Below, piece after piece: positions 17,121 through 25,841 of a stretch of 64,000 nucleotides of DNA; the first letter of the stretch is position 1, and each line of letters opens with the position of its first letter. The DNA comes from UBA6168 sp041163745 (GTDB lineage Bacteria; Bacteroidota; Bacteroidia; Chitinophagales; Saprospiraceae). Position numbers and translations under genes: made by a program. The notes under the pieces were generated by a model. That model made no database searches, was not told the origin of the DNA, and worked only from the letters and a program-made list of their open reading frames with translations. The DNA lies in NCBI GenBank assembly GCA_041163745.1, contig JBEAQU010000037.1:10503-74502 (forward strand). The letters are read 5' to 3'.

Positions 17121-17939
17121 ATGAAAAAGATCATCCTGGTCCTCTCATTGACCTGGCTGTCTCCAGCCTATGCGCAATATCGAATGCCGGACGGAATCAG
17201 CCCGGGGACGGGCGCATCCAATCCGGCGGTTTCCACCCTGAACCCGCTGCATGGCAATCCGGCGGCCCTGCCTGTGCACGAAGGCACCGCCTGGATGATT
17301 GCGGCAGGCAAGCAGTATGTGGTCAGCGGGCTGTACAGCCTCAAGCTGGCCATTTCAAGGCCTGTCGGTCGGATGCGGGTGGCGAGCAGCTTTGAGCGGC
17401 ACGGTTACCGGGATTTCATTTCGCAGCAGTGGGGGCTTTGGTTTGCCCGGACTATCAGCGAACGTTTGCAAGGGGGTATCAAACTGATTCTCCTGGATAG
17501 GAAATTCCCCGGCACTATCCGAAAAGGAAATCCCGGCTGGGAAATCGGTCTGCTTGGCAAGGTGTTGCCAAGGTGGCGTTTCGGTCTGCACGTCATCGGG
17601 TACCATGCCATCCGGTCAGGAGAGCCCGATGGCACCGGTTTGTTCGGTAGTATATCGCAAGGTATGCACTGGGAAATCGGTACACAACTCGACCTTTATC
17701 TTGGTGCCCGCTTGTCTCCGGAAAACGGAATATCCTGGTTCGGTGGCATTGTATATGCAATCGACGAAAAAACAGACCTGAAGCTGGGACTCGCCGGGTC
17801 ACCCATGCAACCCGGGATCAGCGTCGGGCACCGTTTGTCCCGACAGGCCGTACTGGACCTCGGCAACCGTTACCACCCGGTGCTAGGCATGTCCCCTGCC
17901 TTGACCTTCAGCAACCGGCCAATGCTTAACAGCAACTGA
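17121..17939 (+). CDS. secreted, probable outer-membrane beta-barrel protein (PorV/PorQ-like features)
   Basis: A 272-aa protein with a clear signal peptide ending SPAYAQ. The mature part starts with a segment containing NPLHGNPAAL, like the NPA motif at the start of PorV/PorQ and UPF0164 barrels. Alternating hydrophobic strands with aromatic ends then run to the C-terminus (MRVASSFERHGYRDF, WRFGLHVIGYHAI, LDLYLGARLSPE, TDLKLGLAGSP). This strongly suggests an outer-membrane barrel of about a dozen strands, but no exact family is recognised. Genes on each side are housekeeping, so context does not help. A role with T9SS cargo is possible but unproven. Confidence 0.65.
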   Translation: MKKIILVLSLTWLSPAYAQYRMPDGISPGTGASNPAVSTLNPLHGNPAALPVHEGTAWMIAAGKQYVVSGLYSLKLAISRPVGRMRVASSFERHGYRDFISQQWGLWFARTISERLQGGIKLILLDRKFPGTIRKGNPGWEIGLLGKVLPRWRFGLHVIGYHAIRSGEPDGTGLFGSISQGMHWEIGTQLDLYLGARLSPENGISWFGGIVYAIDEKTDLKLGLAGSPMQPGISVGHRLSRQAVLDLGNRYHPVLGMSPALTFSNRPMLNSN

Positions 17940-17991
17940 CCGTCCACTTCCATCAGCCGGCGGAATACTGCTTCGACAAATACACCGAACC

Positions 17992-18609
17992 ATGCACATG
18001 GAAAACCCTTGGGAAACCATTTCTCAGGAACAAGCTTATGAAAACCCATGGATCCGACTTAGTCACCGGCAGGTCATCACCCCCTCCGGAAAGGAGGGAA
18101 TCTACGGCGTTGTCCACTTTAAGAACAGGGCTGTCGCCATTGTGCCGGTGGATACGGATGGCTTCACCTGGTTGGTCGGCCAATATCGGTACACCCTGGA
18201 ATCGTACAGTTGGGAGGTCCCGGAGGGAGGTGCCCCGGCCGACGAGTCGCCATTGGCAGCCGCAAAACGAGAGTTGGCGGAAGAAACCGGAATACACGCC
18301 TGTAACTGGACGGATCTTGGCAAGGTCCATCTCTCCAATTCCGTGACGGACGAAACCGGCCATATTTTCCTCGCGACCGGATTGCAATTCGGGCCTCCCT
18401 CCCCGGAGGAGACGGAAGCGTTGCACCTGCGCAGGCTCCCACTTTCGGAGGCTGTCCGTATGGCATTGGACGGAGATATCACGGACTGCCTGTCCATCGC
18501 CGCGTTGCTGAAGGTTCACTTTCTGCATATTTCCGGCGGCATCAGCTTCCATGCCGGACCCGTTGATCGATCACAAGAGCCCACCGATTTCGGCAGCCTG
18601 CTTAGCTGA
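17992..18609 (+). CDS. NUDIX hydrolase (ADP-ribose pyrophosphatase-like)
   Basis: Hydrolyses a nucleoside diphosphate linked to another group; ADP-ribose or a nucleotide sugar is the likely substrate. The 205-aa product has a complete Nudix box (G-x5-E-x7-REL-x-EE-x-G-I) beginning GGAPADE near residue 81. Upstream of it are the strand WLVGQYRYTLESYSWEVPEGG, typical of the ADP-ribose pyrophosphatase group, and an N-terminal dimerisation strand (NPWIRLSHRQV). Another in-frame ATG lies at 17998. The protein extends some 30 residues beyond the core. It is preceded by a 52-bp gap and may be co-transcribed with the barrel gene before it. Confidence 0.88.
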   Translation: MHMENPWETISQEQAYENPWIRLSHRQVITPSGKEGIYGVVHFKNRAVAIVPVDTDGFTWLVGQYRYTLESYSWEVPEGGAPADESPLAAAKRELAEETGIHACNWTDLGKVHLSNSVTDETGHIFLATGLQFGPPSPEETEALHLRRLPLSEAVRMALDGDITDCLSIAALLKVHFLHISGGISFHAGPVDRSQEPTDFGSLLS

Positions 18610-18666
18610 CACGGTAACAGCCATTGCAGCCTTACAGGGCACACCTGGCGGCAGTACACAAAAAAA

Positions 18667-18697
18667 TTTGGCAACCTTGGAATAATGCATATATTTG
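18667..18697 (+). promoter_or_regulatory. full Bacteroidota promoter (TTTG, 19-bp spacer, TATATTTG)
   Basis: TTTG at 18667-18670 and TATATTTG at 18690-18697 are separated by exactly 19 bp, an ideal Bacteroidota sigma-A-type arrangement. Transcription would begin near 18704 and give a leader of about 130 nt for the DUF4442 gene. The leader is A-rich at first, and no clear hairpin was found in it. Confidence 0.65.
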
Positions 18698-18835
18698 CCA
18701 ATTATTATGCTTACCCAAGCAAGTTCCAAACGTATAAACACAATCAGACCCGCCAAAAGGAAAACAACGGTCCCCAAACGAAAGTGAAACAATCTACATT
18801 CTTTTTTATCCCCGGAAACGTTCAATCCCAAAGTC

Positions 18836-19333
18836 TTGAGCTTACCGGAAAGTGGTCTTGAGTTCCTGCGTGACATACGCAGTCCCTGGAAAGTACGATT
18901 ATTCTTCCTTACCAAACTTCCTACCGCCCTGTGGTGGGGTATCAAAGTTACATCACTCAGTACGGCGGGCGCCAGTGTCACGATTCCTTACTCCTGGCGG
19001 ACGACCAATCCCTTCCGTTCCATTTATTTCGCTGCTTTGTGTGGCGCCGGCGAATTGTCCACCGGCATGCTGGTTGCGCTGGCTGTAAATTGTACCGCTC
19101 CGGTCTCGATGTTGGTCATCCGTCAGCAATCCGAATTTCATAAGAAAGCGAAGGGACGGATACACTTCCAATGTCAGGACGGCCCAATAGCCATGGGTGC
19201 TGTTCGACGAGCGGTCGAATCCGGAACCCCGCAGGAGTTCACCTTACGGACGGAGGGTAGGGATGCCTCAGGGGCCTTGGTGGTCGCCATGGCGTTCACC
19301 TGGTCTGTGAAAGCCCGTGTGCAAACCTCCTGA
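18836..19333 (+). CDS. DUF4442 hotdog-fold thioesterase-like protein
   Basis: A protein of about 165 aa of the DUF4442/PaaI-like hotdog superfamily, possibly an acyl-CoA thioesterase. Recognisable parts are LPTALWWGIKVTSL, the strand VTIPYSWRTTNPFRSIYFAA near residue 48, and the active-site helix start AGELSTGMLVALAV, which matches the hotdog helix position. The C-terminal half gives the remaining beta strands. No ATG or GTG lies in frame between an upstream TGA (18785) and the conserved region, so the TTG at 18836 is the only reasonable start. A strong promoter lies 140 bp upstream. It converges on the CHU_C adhesin gene with 6 bp between stops. Confidence 0.8.
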   Translation: MSLPESGLEFLRDIRSPWKVRLFFLTKLPTALWWGIKVTSLSTAGASVTIPYSWRTTNPFRSIYFAALCGAGELSTGMLVALAVNCTAPVSMLVIRQQSEFHKKAKGRIHFQCQDGPIAMGAVRRAVESGTPQEFTLRTEGRDASGALVVAMAFTWSVKARVQTS

Positions 19334-19339
19334 GACCGC

Positions 19340-22300
19340 TCAGCGCAACAGCGTCACCTCCCCCCGGATGATTTCCTGTTTTCCGTTGATGAAAAGTAAC
19401 CGCCCCACCCAGGTATAGACGCCGGCCGGTAATTCCTTTCCCCGGAAGCGGCCGTCCCACCAGTTTGTCCCGGTTGCGTTGTCGAGGTCGTTCGCCAAGT
19501 GGAACACCTGGTTTCCCTGTCGGTCGAAAATGTCAAAGCGGAGGATGGCGTCCACCTCCTTTCCTGGGAATGGCTTCAAAGTGTCGTTGATACCATCTCC
19601 ATTGGGACTGAAGACATTAGGTATGAAGAGCCTTCGCCTGTTCATGACGGAGATGGTAAGGGACGTACGTGCGGAGCAACCGAAATCATCTGTTGCGGTG
19701 ATGGCGTACACTATGTCGCGGGTAGGGCGGACGACAGGATCCATGCAATCCGAGCAGGAAAGGAAATCGGTGGGATCCCAAGCAATGGACAGGTCGGCCT
19801 GGTTGACCAGTACTGCCAGCTGTGCTTCCTCCCCCAAGTCCAATTGGATCGGCGGTCCCGCATCCACCTCGACATCGAGGGTACCTTCGACAACCGCCTG
19901 GAAAGATCGGATACAGCCGAATGCGTCCTGTACAAAATAGAACTGTACACCAACGGTGTACCCCGACAATACCGGATCGTCTGAAAAAGACAGTCCGTCC
20001 CGACTGAAACGGAAAGGGGGCCACCCCCCGTTGACCTGATCGACATGGACCACACCTGCATCGGGGGGGTCGAAGCAGGTGACGGTGTTGGAGGATGCGA
20101 ATGCAAACAGGGAATCCGGTTGCGGAACTTCGACAGATAAAGTGGCGGTGCAACCGAGGGTATTGGAGACCGTCAGTACATAAACGCCGGCTGTCAGCCC
20201 GGAACGGCTACTGTCGGTCGAACCGTTTTCCCACAGGAAAGTGAAAGGGCCGTCCGGACCGGCGGCGGTACCGACTACCGCACCGGAAGCCTCTCCATGG
20301 CAAATGACCGGAGAGAGCAGTTCCGCATCCGCGGTGACAGGCAATTGGGGTGCCGGCAAAACAACCTGACCCGTGCCAGTACAGCCGTCCGCATTGGTAA
20401 CGGTAACGGAATAGATGCCTTGCGGCAGCCCGGCGAGCGTATCCCCGGTTTGACCATTGCTCCAGACCGAAAAGATAGGCGAGTCGTTCGCCGTGGCCGC
20501 CAGCACGCCATCATTCCCACCGAAGCAGGAAACAGCACGCAGCACCAATGCATCGACCAGGAAAGCCTCCGGAGAGGCCACTGCAAGGTCGAATGTGGCG
20601 GAGCATGCGTTCCCGTCCGTTACGGAAAGTGTATATTCACCTGCGCAGAGATTGTCAAGGGCCGGCGAATTTCCGCCGTTCGACCAGGCAAAAGACAGCA
20701 AACCGGTGCCGCCTTGTATCGTCGCATCGAGCGCACCGTCGCAGAACCCGAAGCAGGTTGCGTCATGTACAAACAGGTCCGTCAGGTCGATGGGATCCGG
20801 TTCACCAATCTGAACGGAGAAGCTGGTGTCGAAGAAGGCGTCCGTCACCTGGACATCGTACCAACCGGCGGCCAGACCGGTGGCCGCTTCCATCCAGATT
20901 CCGTCCGACGGAATCGAACCGGTGGTGGAGAAACCGCCCGACCCTGACACGATCTGGAACTGATAAGGCGGCACACCCCCTGACAGCTGCAGCGACAGCG
21001 TCGCATCGTATCCGCCGGCACATCCTGGCTCCACCACGTTGACAAGTGGCTGGAGCGCGATGAGGAAAGGCATGGTCCAACAGGTGTCCGCCGTACAGCC
21101 CGTACCGTCCGTTGCCGAGACACAATAGAAAGCACCGCCTTGCAAGCCGGTTGCGGAAGGTCCCTGGCTTCCGTCGGACCAGCCGACGGAAAAAGTACCG
21201 GACCCACCCGAAGGCAGCACCTGGACCGACCCTGCCGTATTGCCGGGGCCGACACCTTGCTGCAGGATCTCGAGGTTGAGATGTACAGGCGGAAGAACGG
21301 TGAGGTCCGTCAGGACGACGCTGTCACACCCCCCGGGCAGTGCCAGGGTGTCCGAAAAGAAGCCGGAGACCGTATGAATAGTCGAGCCGACGTTCAGGCT
21401 GTCACCGGCGCACAGGACGACCGTTTGGGTGCTGACCGGTGTTTCATTCCCTGCGTCCGAAACCGTGACCAGGAAATTACCGGCATTGAGTTGGCTGACG
21501 GCGCCGTCCACCTGCAGGAAATAAGGCCTTCCCGATTCAAGACAATGCACTTCCATGGATTCATCGAGGTCGGTGGCGGTATGCTGGCTGACGACCTCGG
21601 TGAAAATGCCGGTACAGGAATCGTTATCGGATGTATAGAGGGCGATTTGCAGGCCGATGGGATCCACCAGGGTGTCGCTGACCGCGGAGATGAGCACATG
21701 GCCCGAAGGAGGCGCATCGAAGGAGAACCAGACAGCGCGTTGTACGCCGAAGGCGGCGGCCGGTTCCGCGTCCAGGTTGCCGGAGCAACGGTTGGAGCGG
21801 AGGGTCTGTGTCGACACAGACCCGTCCGGGGGAATGCTGCCGAGGAATTCGGCGTCACACTTGAATTCCGCGGCTTCCGGGATATCCGGGTCGGTGAGGG
21901 TCAGTCCGAAAAAACCGTCGAGTTCGTCGGCGGAGTCCGTTACGCCGTCGACGAGCACGAAATAGGTCGTATTGGGTTCCGGGCAACCGAGCACGACGAA
22001 TTCGTCCCAATCGGTGGGATCGTGGTTTTGCGCGAGGAAAGTGAAATTACCGTCGCAGCCGTTGTTGTCGGAGCCGAAGACGCCGACCTGCAGGTTGACA
22101 CCGTCTCCCAGTCCGGAGGGATCGGAAAAGGCCTGCAGGTAAATCTGCGAGCCGACGGTATTGCCAGTGGTGAAGGAGAACCAAACCCCCATGTTGTTGA
22201 CCCAGAAGTTACCGAAGGTGCCCGGGTCGGGATCGCCGACATTGGTGGCGCAGAGGTTGTTGAAGATGCTGGTATCACCCAGTCCCAGGGTGCCGCCGGT

Positions 22301-22825
22301 TTCCAGGATGCCGAAATCGACGGATTGGCATACCTGGTCGTTTATGCCGAAAGGAATGCCGGTCGTCTCGATGGTCAGTTGCACCTCGCCGGCGGAGGAC
22401 AGGCCGCCAGGCAGGGCAATGGTCAGGTTGGCTGTTCCTTGTGGCGGCAAGGGTACGTCCAGACAAATTTCTTCGTTACAGGAGGTGAAAGGGCTGCAAG
22501 GATTGAAGATGCTGGCATCGTTTTCAAAGGCCCGGAAGCAGACCGGGATGGTGGCGGGCACATCCGAAAAGCAATCATAGGTGGCCTGGAACTGTTCGTG
22601 AGGAAAATCCTGGTAGCAAAATCCAAGGGATGGGTAGGTCACCCAGCCTTCTCCGTTGATATTCACGCTCCACATTGGGTCCGGTGATCCGAACGCATCA
22701 GTGCAGGTGGTGGTGGCGGAACCACTGTCAACGGTGATGGTAACGGAGAACTGCGCCTGGCTGACCGCTGTGGTTGCCGAAAGCCAGACGATGGAGAGGA
22801 AACGAAGGAGGTGAACGCTGCGCAT
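19340..22825 (-). CDS. large secreted adhesin-like protein with SprB-type repeats and gliding-type (CHU_C) C-terminal domain
   Basis: A 1,161-aa T9SS cargo protein. A signal peptide (from ATG 22825) ends near SQAQ. The first ~500 residues include two PPC-like beta domains (WFSFTTGN and VWFSFDAPPSGHVLIS mark equivalent strands). One divergent unit follows around LCAGDSLNVGSTIHTVSGFF with PGGCDSVVLTDLTV, related to the repeats at the right end of the window. Several SprB-type repeats follow (for example CFGGNDGVLAAT, WSNGQTGDTLAGL, GIYSVTVTNADGC). The C-terminus is a CHU_C domain: IPNVFSPNGDGINDTL, FDIFDRQGNQVF, LPAGVYTWVGRL. It probably acts at the cell surface. An upstream in-frame ATG at 22918 lacks a signal-sequence context. 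Confidence 0.87.
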   Translation of the reverse strand: MRSVHLLRFLSIVWLSATTAVSQAQFSVTITVDSGSATTTCTDAFGSPDPMWSVNINGEGWVTYPSLGFCYQDFPHEQFQATYDCFSDVPATIPVCFRAFENDASIFNPCSPFTSCNEEICLDVPLPPQGTANLTIALPGGLSSAGEVQLTIETTGIPFGINDQVCQSVDFGILETGGTLGLGDTSIFNNLCATNVGDPDPGTFGNFWVNNMGVWFSFTTGNTVGSQIYLQAFSDPSGLGDGVNLQVGVFGSDNNGCDGNFTFLAQNHDPTDWDEFVVLGCPEPNTTYFVLVDGVTDSADELDGFFGLTLTDPDIPEAAEFKCDAEFLGSIPPDGSVSTQTLRSNRCSGNLDAEPAAAFGVQRAVWFSFDAPPSGHVLISAVSDTLVDPIGLQIALYTSDNDSCTGIFTEVVSQHTATDLDESMEVHCLESGRPYFLQVDGAVSQLNAGNFLVTVSDAGNETPVSTQTVVLCAGDSLNVGSTIHTVSGFFSDTLALPGGCDSVVLTDLTVLPPVHLNLEILQQGVGPGNTAGSVQVLPSGGSGTFSVGWSDGSQGPSATGLQGGAFYCVSATDGTGCTADTCWTMPFLIALQPLVNVVEPGCAGGYDATLSLQLSGGVPPYQFQIVSGSGGFSTTGSIPSDGIWMEAATGLAAGWYDVQVTDAFFDTSFSVQIGEPDPIDLTDLFVHDATCFGFCDGALDATIQGGTGLLSFAWSNGGNSPALDNLCAGEYTLSVTDGNACSATFDLAVASPEAFLVDALVLRAVSCFGGNDGVLAATANDSPIFSVWSNGQTGDTLAGLPQGIYSVTVTNADGCTGTGQVVLPAPQLPVTADAELLSPVICHGEASGAVVGTAAGPDGPFTFLWENGSTDSSRSGLTAGVYVLTVSNTLGCTATLSVEVPQPDSLFAFASSNTVTCFDPPDAGVVHVDQVNGGWPPFRFSRDGLSFSDDPVLSGYTVGVQFYFVQDAFGCIRSFQAVVEGTLDVEVDAGPPIQLDLGEEAQLAVLVNQADLSIAWDPTDFLSCSDCMDPVVRPTRDIVYAITATDDFGCSARTSLTISVMNRRRLFIPNVFSPNGDGINDTLKPFPGKEVDAILRFDIFDRQGNQVFHLANDLDNATGTNWWDGRFRGKELPAGVYTWVGRLLFINGKQEIIRGEVTLLR

Positions 22826-23149
22826 GAGGATGATGGATATGAGCCGGGGCGTTCGTTTCGCATGGGAAGCGGACCGTCTCCGGGGTTTCCGGACGGAAGG
22901 GTGAGGCTTTCCAGGCAAATCGCTGCCACCGGACTATTGTGTACCTTGCCATATACGTGACAGTGGCGTTCGGGTTGGGAGACAAGACCGCCAACATGGA
23001 AAATGGTGGTGCGATGGGCTTCCCAGGTGAAGCGCTCCAGTGGGTGGGGCTTTCAAAGATAAAATAAAGGGTTGACAACTGGAAAGGCATACTTGTCCGG
23101 TGACCGTCATATTTCCAGCAAGGTAAGAGGAGGGGGTAGGAGAGGCAAG
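22826..23149 (-). promoter_or_regulatory. 324-bp non-coding gap upstream of the CHU_C adhesin with one -7 box
   Basis: No credible gene is seen. On the minus strand, TATCTTTG at 23054-23061 matches TAnnTTTG, with a weak TTTC about 20 bp further upstream. This would give a 5' leader of about 220 nt for the adhesin. No terminator with a T-run was found after the upstream TamA-like gene. Confidence 0.4.
23054..23061 (-). promoter_or_regulatory. Bacteroidota-type -7 box upstream of the CHU_C adhesin
   Basis: Minus-strand TATCTTTG fits TAnnTTTG, with a TTTC at about 20 bp upstream as a weak -33 element. Transcription would begin near 23048. Confidence 0.4.
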
Positions 23150-25639
23150 TCAGAATGGGTATCCCAGTGCCAGTTGGTAGCGGATGTCCCGGACATTCCA
23201 TCTGGACAGATCCTTCCAATAGGACAGCCGGCGGCCTGGGTCGGGAAAATTGTTCCGGACTGGTGTTCCGAGATCGAGCCGCAGAACGAAATACGTGAAA
23301 TCCCATCTGGTACCGAAGCCACTTGCAAGGGCGATTTCCCGGAAGAAGGCATCCTGGATGACTGTTCCGTTCTCATCCGTCTGACGTTGCAATGCAAAAT
23401 GCGATCCCGGGCGGGCGGGATCCGGCTTATGGGTCCATACGTTTCCACCGTCCAGAAAGAGGGCGCCGTGAAGATTGAACAACCCCAGGGGGCGGGAGAG
23501 AAAAAAGCGGTATTCCAGGTTGAATTCTATTTTGTAATTACCGGACTGATAGAATAGAGGTCTGTTGTTGGCCGCCTGGGTGATCGGATCGACGAACAAA
23601 CCGGGGCCGAGTTCCCGTGCGTACCAACCACGGATGCTGTAAGGACCGCCGACATAGAACTGCTTCACATAGGGAACCTGTTCGGAGTAGTGGAAAGGCA
23701 AGGCGGCACCAAGGTTCAATCTGGTGACGAAGGACTGCCGTTTCCCAAGGGAAAGAATGTAGCGGCCGTCCAGTTCCAGCTTGGCGTAGTGGGAGAAATC
23801 CACGGAGAACAAGTTCCATCGGGAGGGTGCGCCGCTGATCAGTTCATAGAGTTTGTTGGCACCCATGGCTTCCAATCCGGAAAGGTCGAAGTATCCGCGG
23901 AAATACCAGGCGGAACGGGAGAACTGCGGGGCATGCGAGTAGATGAAGCTGATGTCGCGCAGCAACAAGCCGGATATGAACTGTTTGCTGAAGCTGTTCT
24001 GGAGCGAGGGAACTTTGTTCAGCAAGGAATCGAAACTGGAATTAGGCTGGATGGTAGGGATGACGAGGTCAACGCCGAAGTGATTGAGCAGCACACGATG
24101 GTGCAAGGACACCGGAATGTCATACCCGAAGGAAGTATTGAAGAATTGGAGCTGGTAATTGTTAAGCAGGGTAAGGGAGTTGAATCCGGCGGAAAGGCGG
24201 GTGTTGGCGCGCTGCCGGAGCCGTTCGTAGAAAGTATCTCCCAGGATGCCGGAGCGGTCCAGTCCTTTCCAAAGCCGCAGATAATCGACAAAACGAGGAA
24301 TGTGCAAATCGTTCTGCAACTGAAAATCAAGCGCATTGACAAAGCTACCGGAGCCGTTGAACAAGGCCAGTTCGATGCCGAAGTTGAGATTGCCGACCAT
24401 TAGTTCCGCTCCGCGCAGGAAATTGCGGTTGCGCAGGGTCGGGCTGAAGTTCAGGCCGATGAGATTCTGGTTGCCTACGATACCCCGCCGTTCCGTGGTG
24501 TTGAGATCGAAGTCGTATCCGACCTCCCACTTACGGGCGGCAGACAATGGGACATGGAAGTTCAGCAGGCCTTCCGCCAGCGTGTCTCGGTGATAGTTGA
24601 TGACAAGGGGAAGGAAAACACCCAAGGAGCTGAGCTGACGCTCAGAATTGTCCAGTTTTTCCTGGCTGAACAATTGTCCGGAACGGATATAAAAGGAATT
24701 GGCCAGGGTTTTCGGCCTGACCCAGAAATCCTTGCCGGCGGATGCAAAAAAAAGTCCGTCAATGAGTGTATCCGGCTGTCCCAGCGACTGCTCCACCGGG
24801 TCATAATTCGGATATACATAAATATTCCCCACAGTGAACTGTTCATGCCGCTCCTTTCCGGGCGGTAGCAGAATCTCCAGTTGCACGCTGACCGTTCGGC
24901 GGGTGTCCGAGCTGTCGACCGCCTGCAGCGGACTGATGTACTGCGGGTAGAAATAAGCATAGCCGTTGTTCCGCAGAAAACGTGTCAGACGGGCCACTTC
25001 CTGGTCGTACAGCTTGACATCTACCGGACTGCCCTTCTTCAGCAAAGTGGAAGCGGATGTTTCTTGGAGAAGCGCCGCGACCGTGCTGTCTTCGGAAAGG
25101 AATTCCACACTGTCGATGGTGTAAAGTGGGCCCGGAGAAACATGATATGTGACCTTCGCCTTGTGCGGGTAAGATGTTGCCCGGTCGGTCTTACACGCTA
25201 CAGAAGCTTTGAAATAGCCCCTGTTCCGGAGGTAATAGGTCATGTTCTCCGCTGATTCCAACGTCAGGATGGAATCGTAAAGGACCGGATCTTCTCCCCA
25301 GGTGTTGCCAAGATAGGTACGTACGAATCGCGCCAGTCTGGAGCGTCCGGCGGTATCCTGGGCGGCATAGTAGAAATAATGCCGGGGCACACCGTAGAAC
25401 AATCGCCTGTTCGGCCTTTGGCGGTAAAGATCGTCCAGCTCGTCACGAAGATTGTTTCGTGCCCGCCTTTTCATAGGTGGTTCCGCTGATATGTCGATGA
25501 TGTTCTGGGAGAGAAAACGTTCCCCTGCGGAAGGATCGATGAATTTTCCGACCCGGCAGGCCGAGAGGCTTGTCAACAGCACCAAAGCGGACAACATCCA
25601 ATATCCTTCGGTCAATCTGCGGAGGAATTCGAAGTGCAT
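23150..25639 (-). CDS. BamA/TamA-family outer-membrane protein (Omp85)
   Basis: An 829-aa Omp85-type protein that likely inserts or exports proteins at the outer membrane. From ATG 25639 the N-terminus is a lipoprotein-like signal (VLLTSLSACRVGKF, Cys near residue 27). The middle contains POTRA-like units (YLRNRGYFKASV, TYHVSPGPLYTIDSVEF; then FLRNNGYAYFYPQYI). The C-terminal half is a beta-barrel with the Omp85 signature VGGPYSIRGWYAREL and a final strand ending in LALGYPF. Longer in-frame starts exist upstream (to 25873) but lack a signal sequence and would overlap the divergent methyltransferase gene. It resembles TamA-like proteins of Bacteroidota more than the essential BamA, which usually has five POTRA domains and is not a lipoprotein. 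Confidence 0.87.
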   Translation of the reverse strand: MHFEFLRRLTEGYWMLSALVLLTSLSACRVGKFIDPSAGERFLSQNIIDISAEPPMKRRARNNLRDELDDLYRQRPNRRLFYGVPRHYFYYAAQDTAGRSRLARFVRTYLGNTWGEDPVLYDSILTLESAENMTYYLRNRGYFKASVACKTDRATSYPHKAKVTYHVSPGPLYTIDSVEFLSEDSTVAALLQETSASTLLKKGSPVDVKLYDQEVARLTRFLRNNGYAYFYPQYISPLQAVDSSDTRRTVSVQLEILLPPGKERHEQFTVGNIYVYPNYDPVEQSLGQPDTLIDGLFFASAGKDFWVRPKTLANSFYIRSGQLFSQEKLDNSERQLSSLGVFLPLVINYHRDTLAEGLLNFHVPLSAARKWEVGYDFDLNTTERRGIVGNQNLIGLNFSPTLRNRNFLRGAELMVGNLNFGIELALFNGSGSFVNALDFQLQNDLHIPRFVDYLRLWKGLDRSGILGDTFYERLRQRANTRLSAGFNSLTLLNNYQLQFFNTSFGYDIPVSLHHRVLLNHFGVDLVIPTIQPNSSFDSLLNKVPSLQNSFSKQFISGLLLRDISFIYSHAPQFSRSAWYFRGYFDLSGLEAMGANKLYELISGAPSRWNLFSVDFSHYAKLELDGRYILSLGKRQSFVTRLNLGAALPFHYSEQVPYVKQFYVGGPYSIRGWYARELGPGLFVDPITQAANNRPLFYQSGNYKIEFNLEYRFFLSRPLGLFNLHGALFLDGGNVWTHKPDPARPGSHFALQRQTDENGTVIQDAFFREIALASGFGTRWDFTYFVLRLDLGTPVRNNFPDPGRRLSYWKDLSRWNVRDIRYQLALGYPF

Positions 25640-25756
25640 GGCAGCGGTATAAGATTTTCCGGACCGGGAATGCCGCTGAACCGCCTTCGGCCGGCGGTGT
25701 GGACACCGAAAAGAGGGTCTGTCGGCAGTTGCATCGGGAAATCCGGAAACAGGCCT

Positions 25757-25764
25757 TACCTTTG
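25757..25764 (+). promoter_or_regulatory. Bacteroidota-type -7 box upstream of the methyltransferase gene
   Basis: TACCTTTG fits TAnnTTTG and lies 78 bp before the start at 25842. It sits in the 202-bp gap between the divergent TamA-like and methyltransferase genes. A -33 element at proper spacing was not found. Confidence 0.45.
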
Positions 25765-25841
25765 CGGAAGATCCGGCCTGACAAATTCCCTTCTTACCAG
25801 CGGGAATCCGTGTTTGCCGGTTCTGACAATGTTGACGACAA

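Noticed and set aside
18571..18981. Minus-strand open frame (136 codons) with one hydrophobic segment between the Nudix and DUF4442 genes
   Set aside because: It overlaps the plus-strand promoter and the conserved start of DUF4442; hydrophobic stretch alone is not enough.
21140..22687. Plus-strand open frame (515 codons) opposite the CHU_C adhesin
   Set aside because: The adhesin has a signal peptide, repeats and a CHU_C domain in the other strand; the antisense frame is a shadow of its regular codon pattern.
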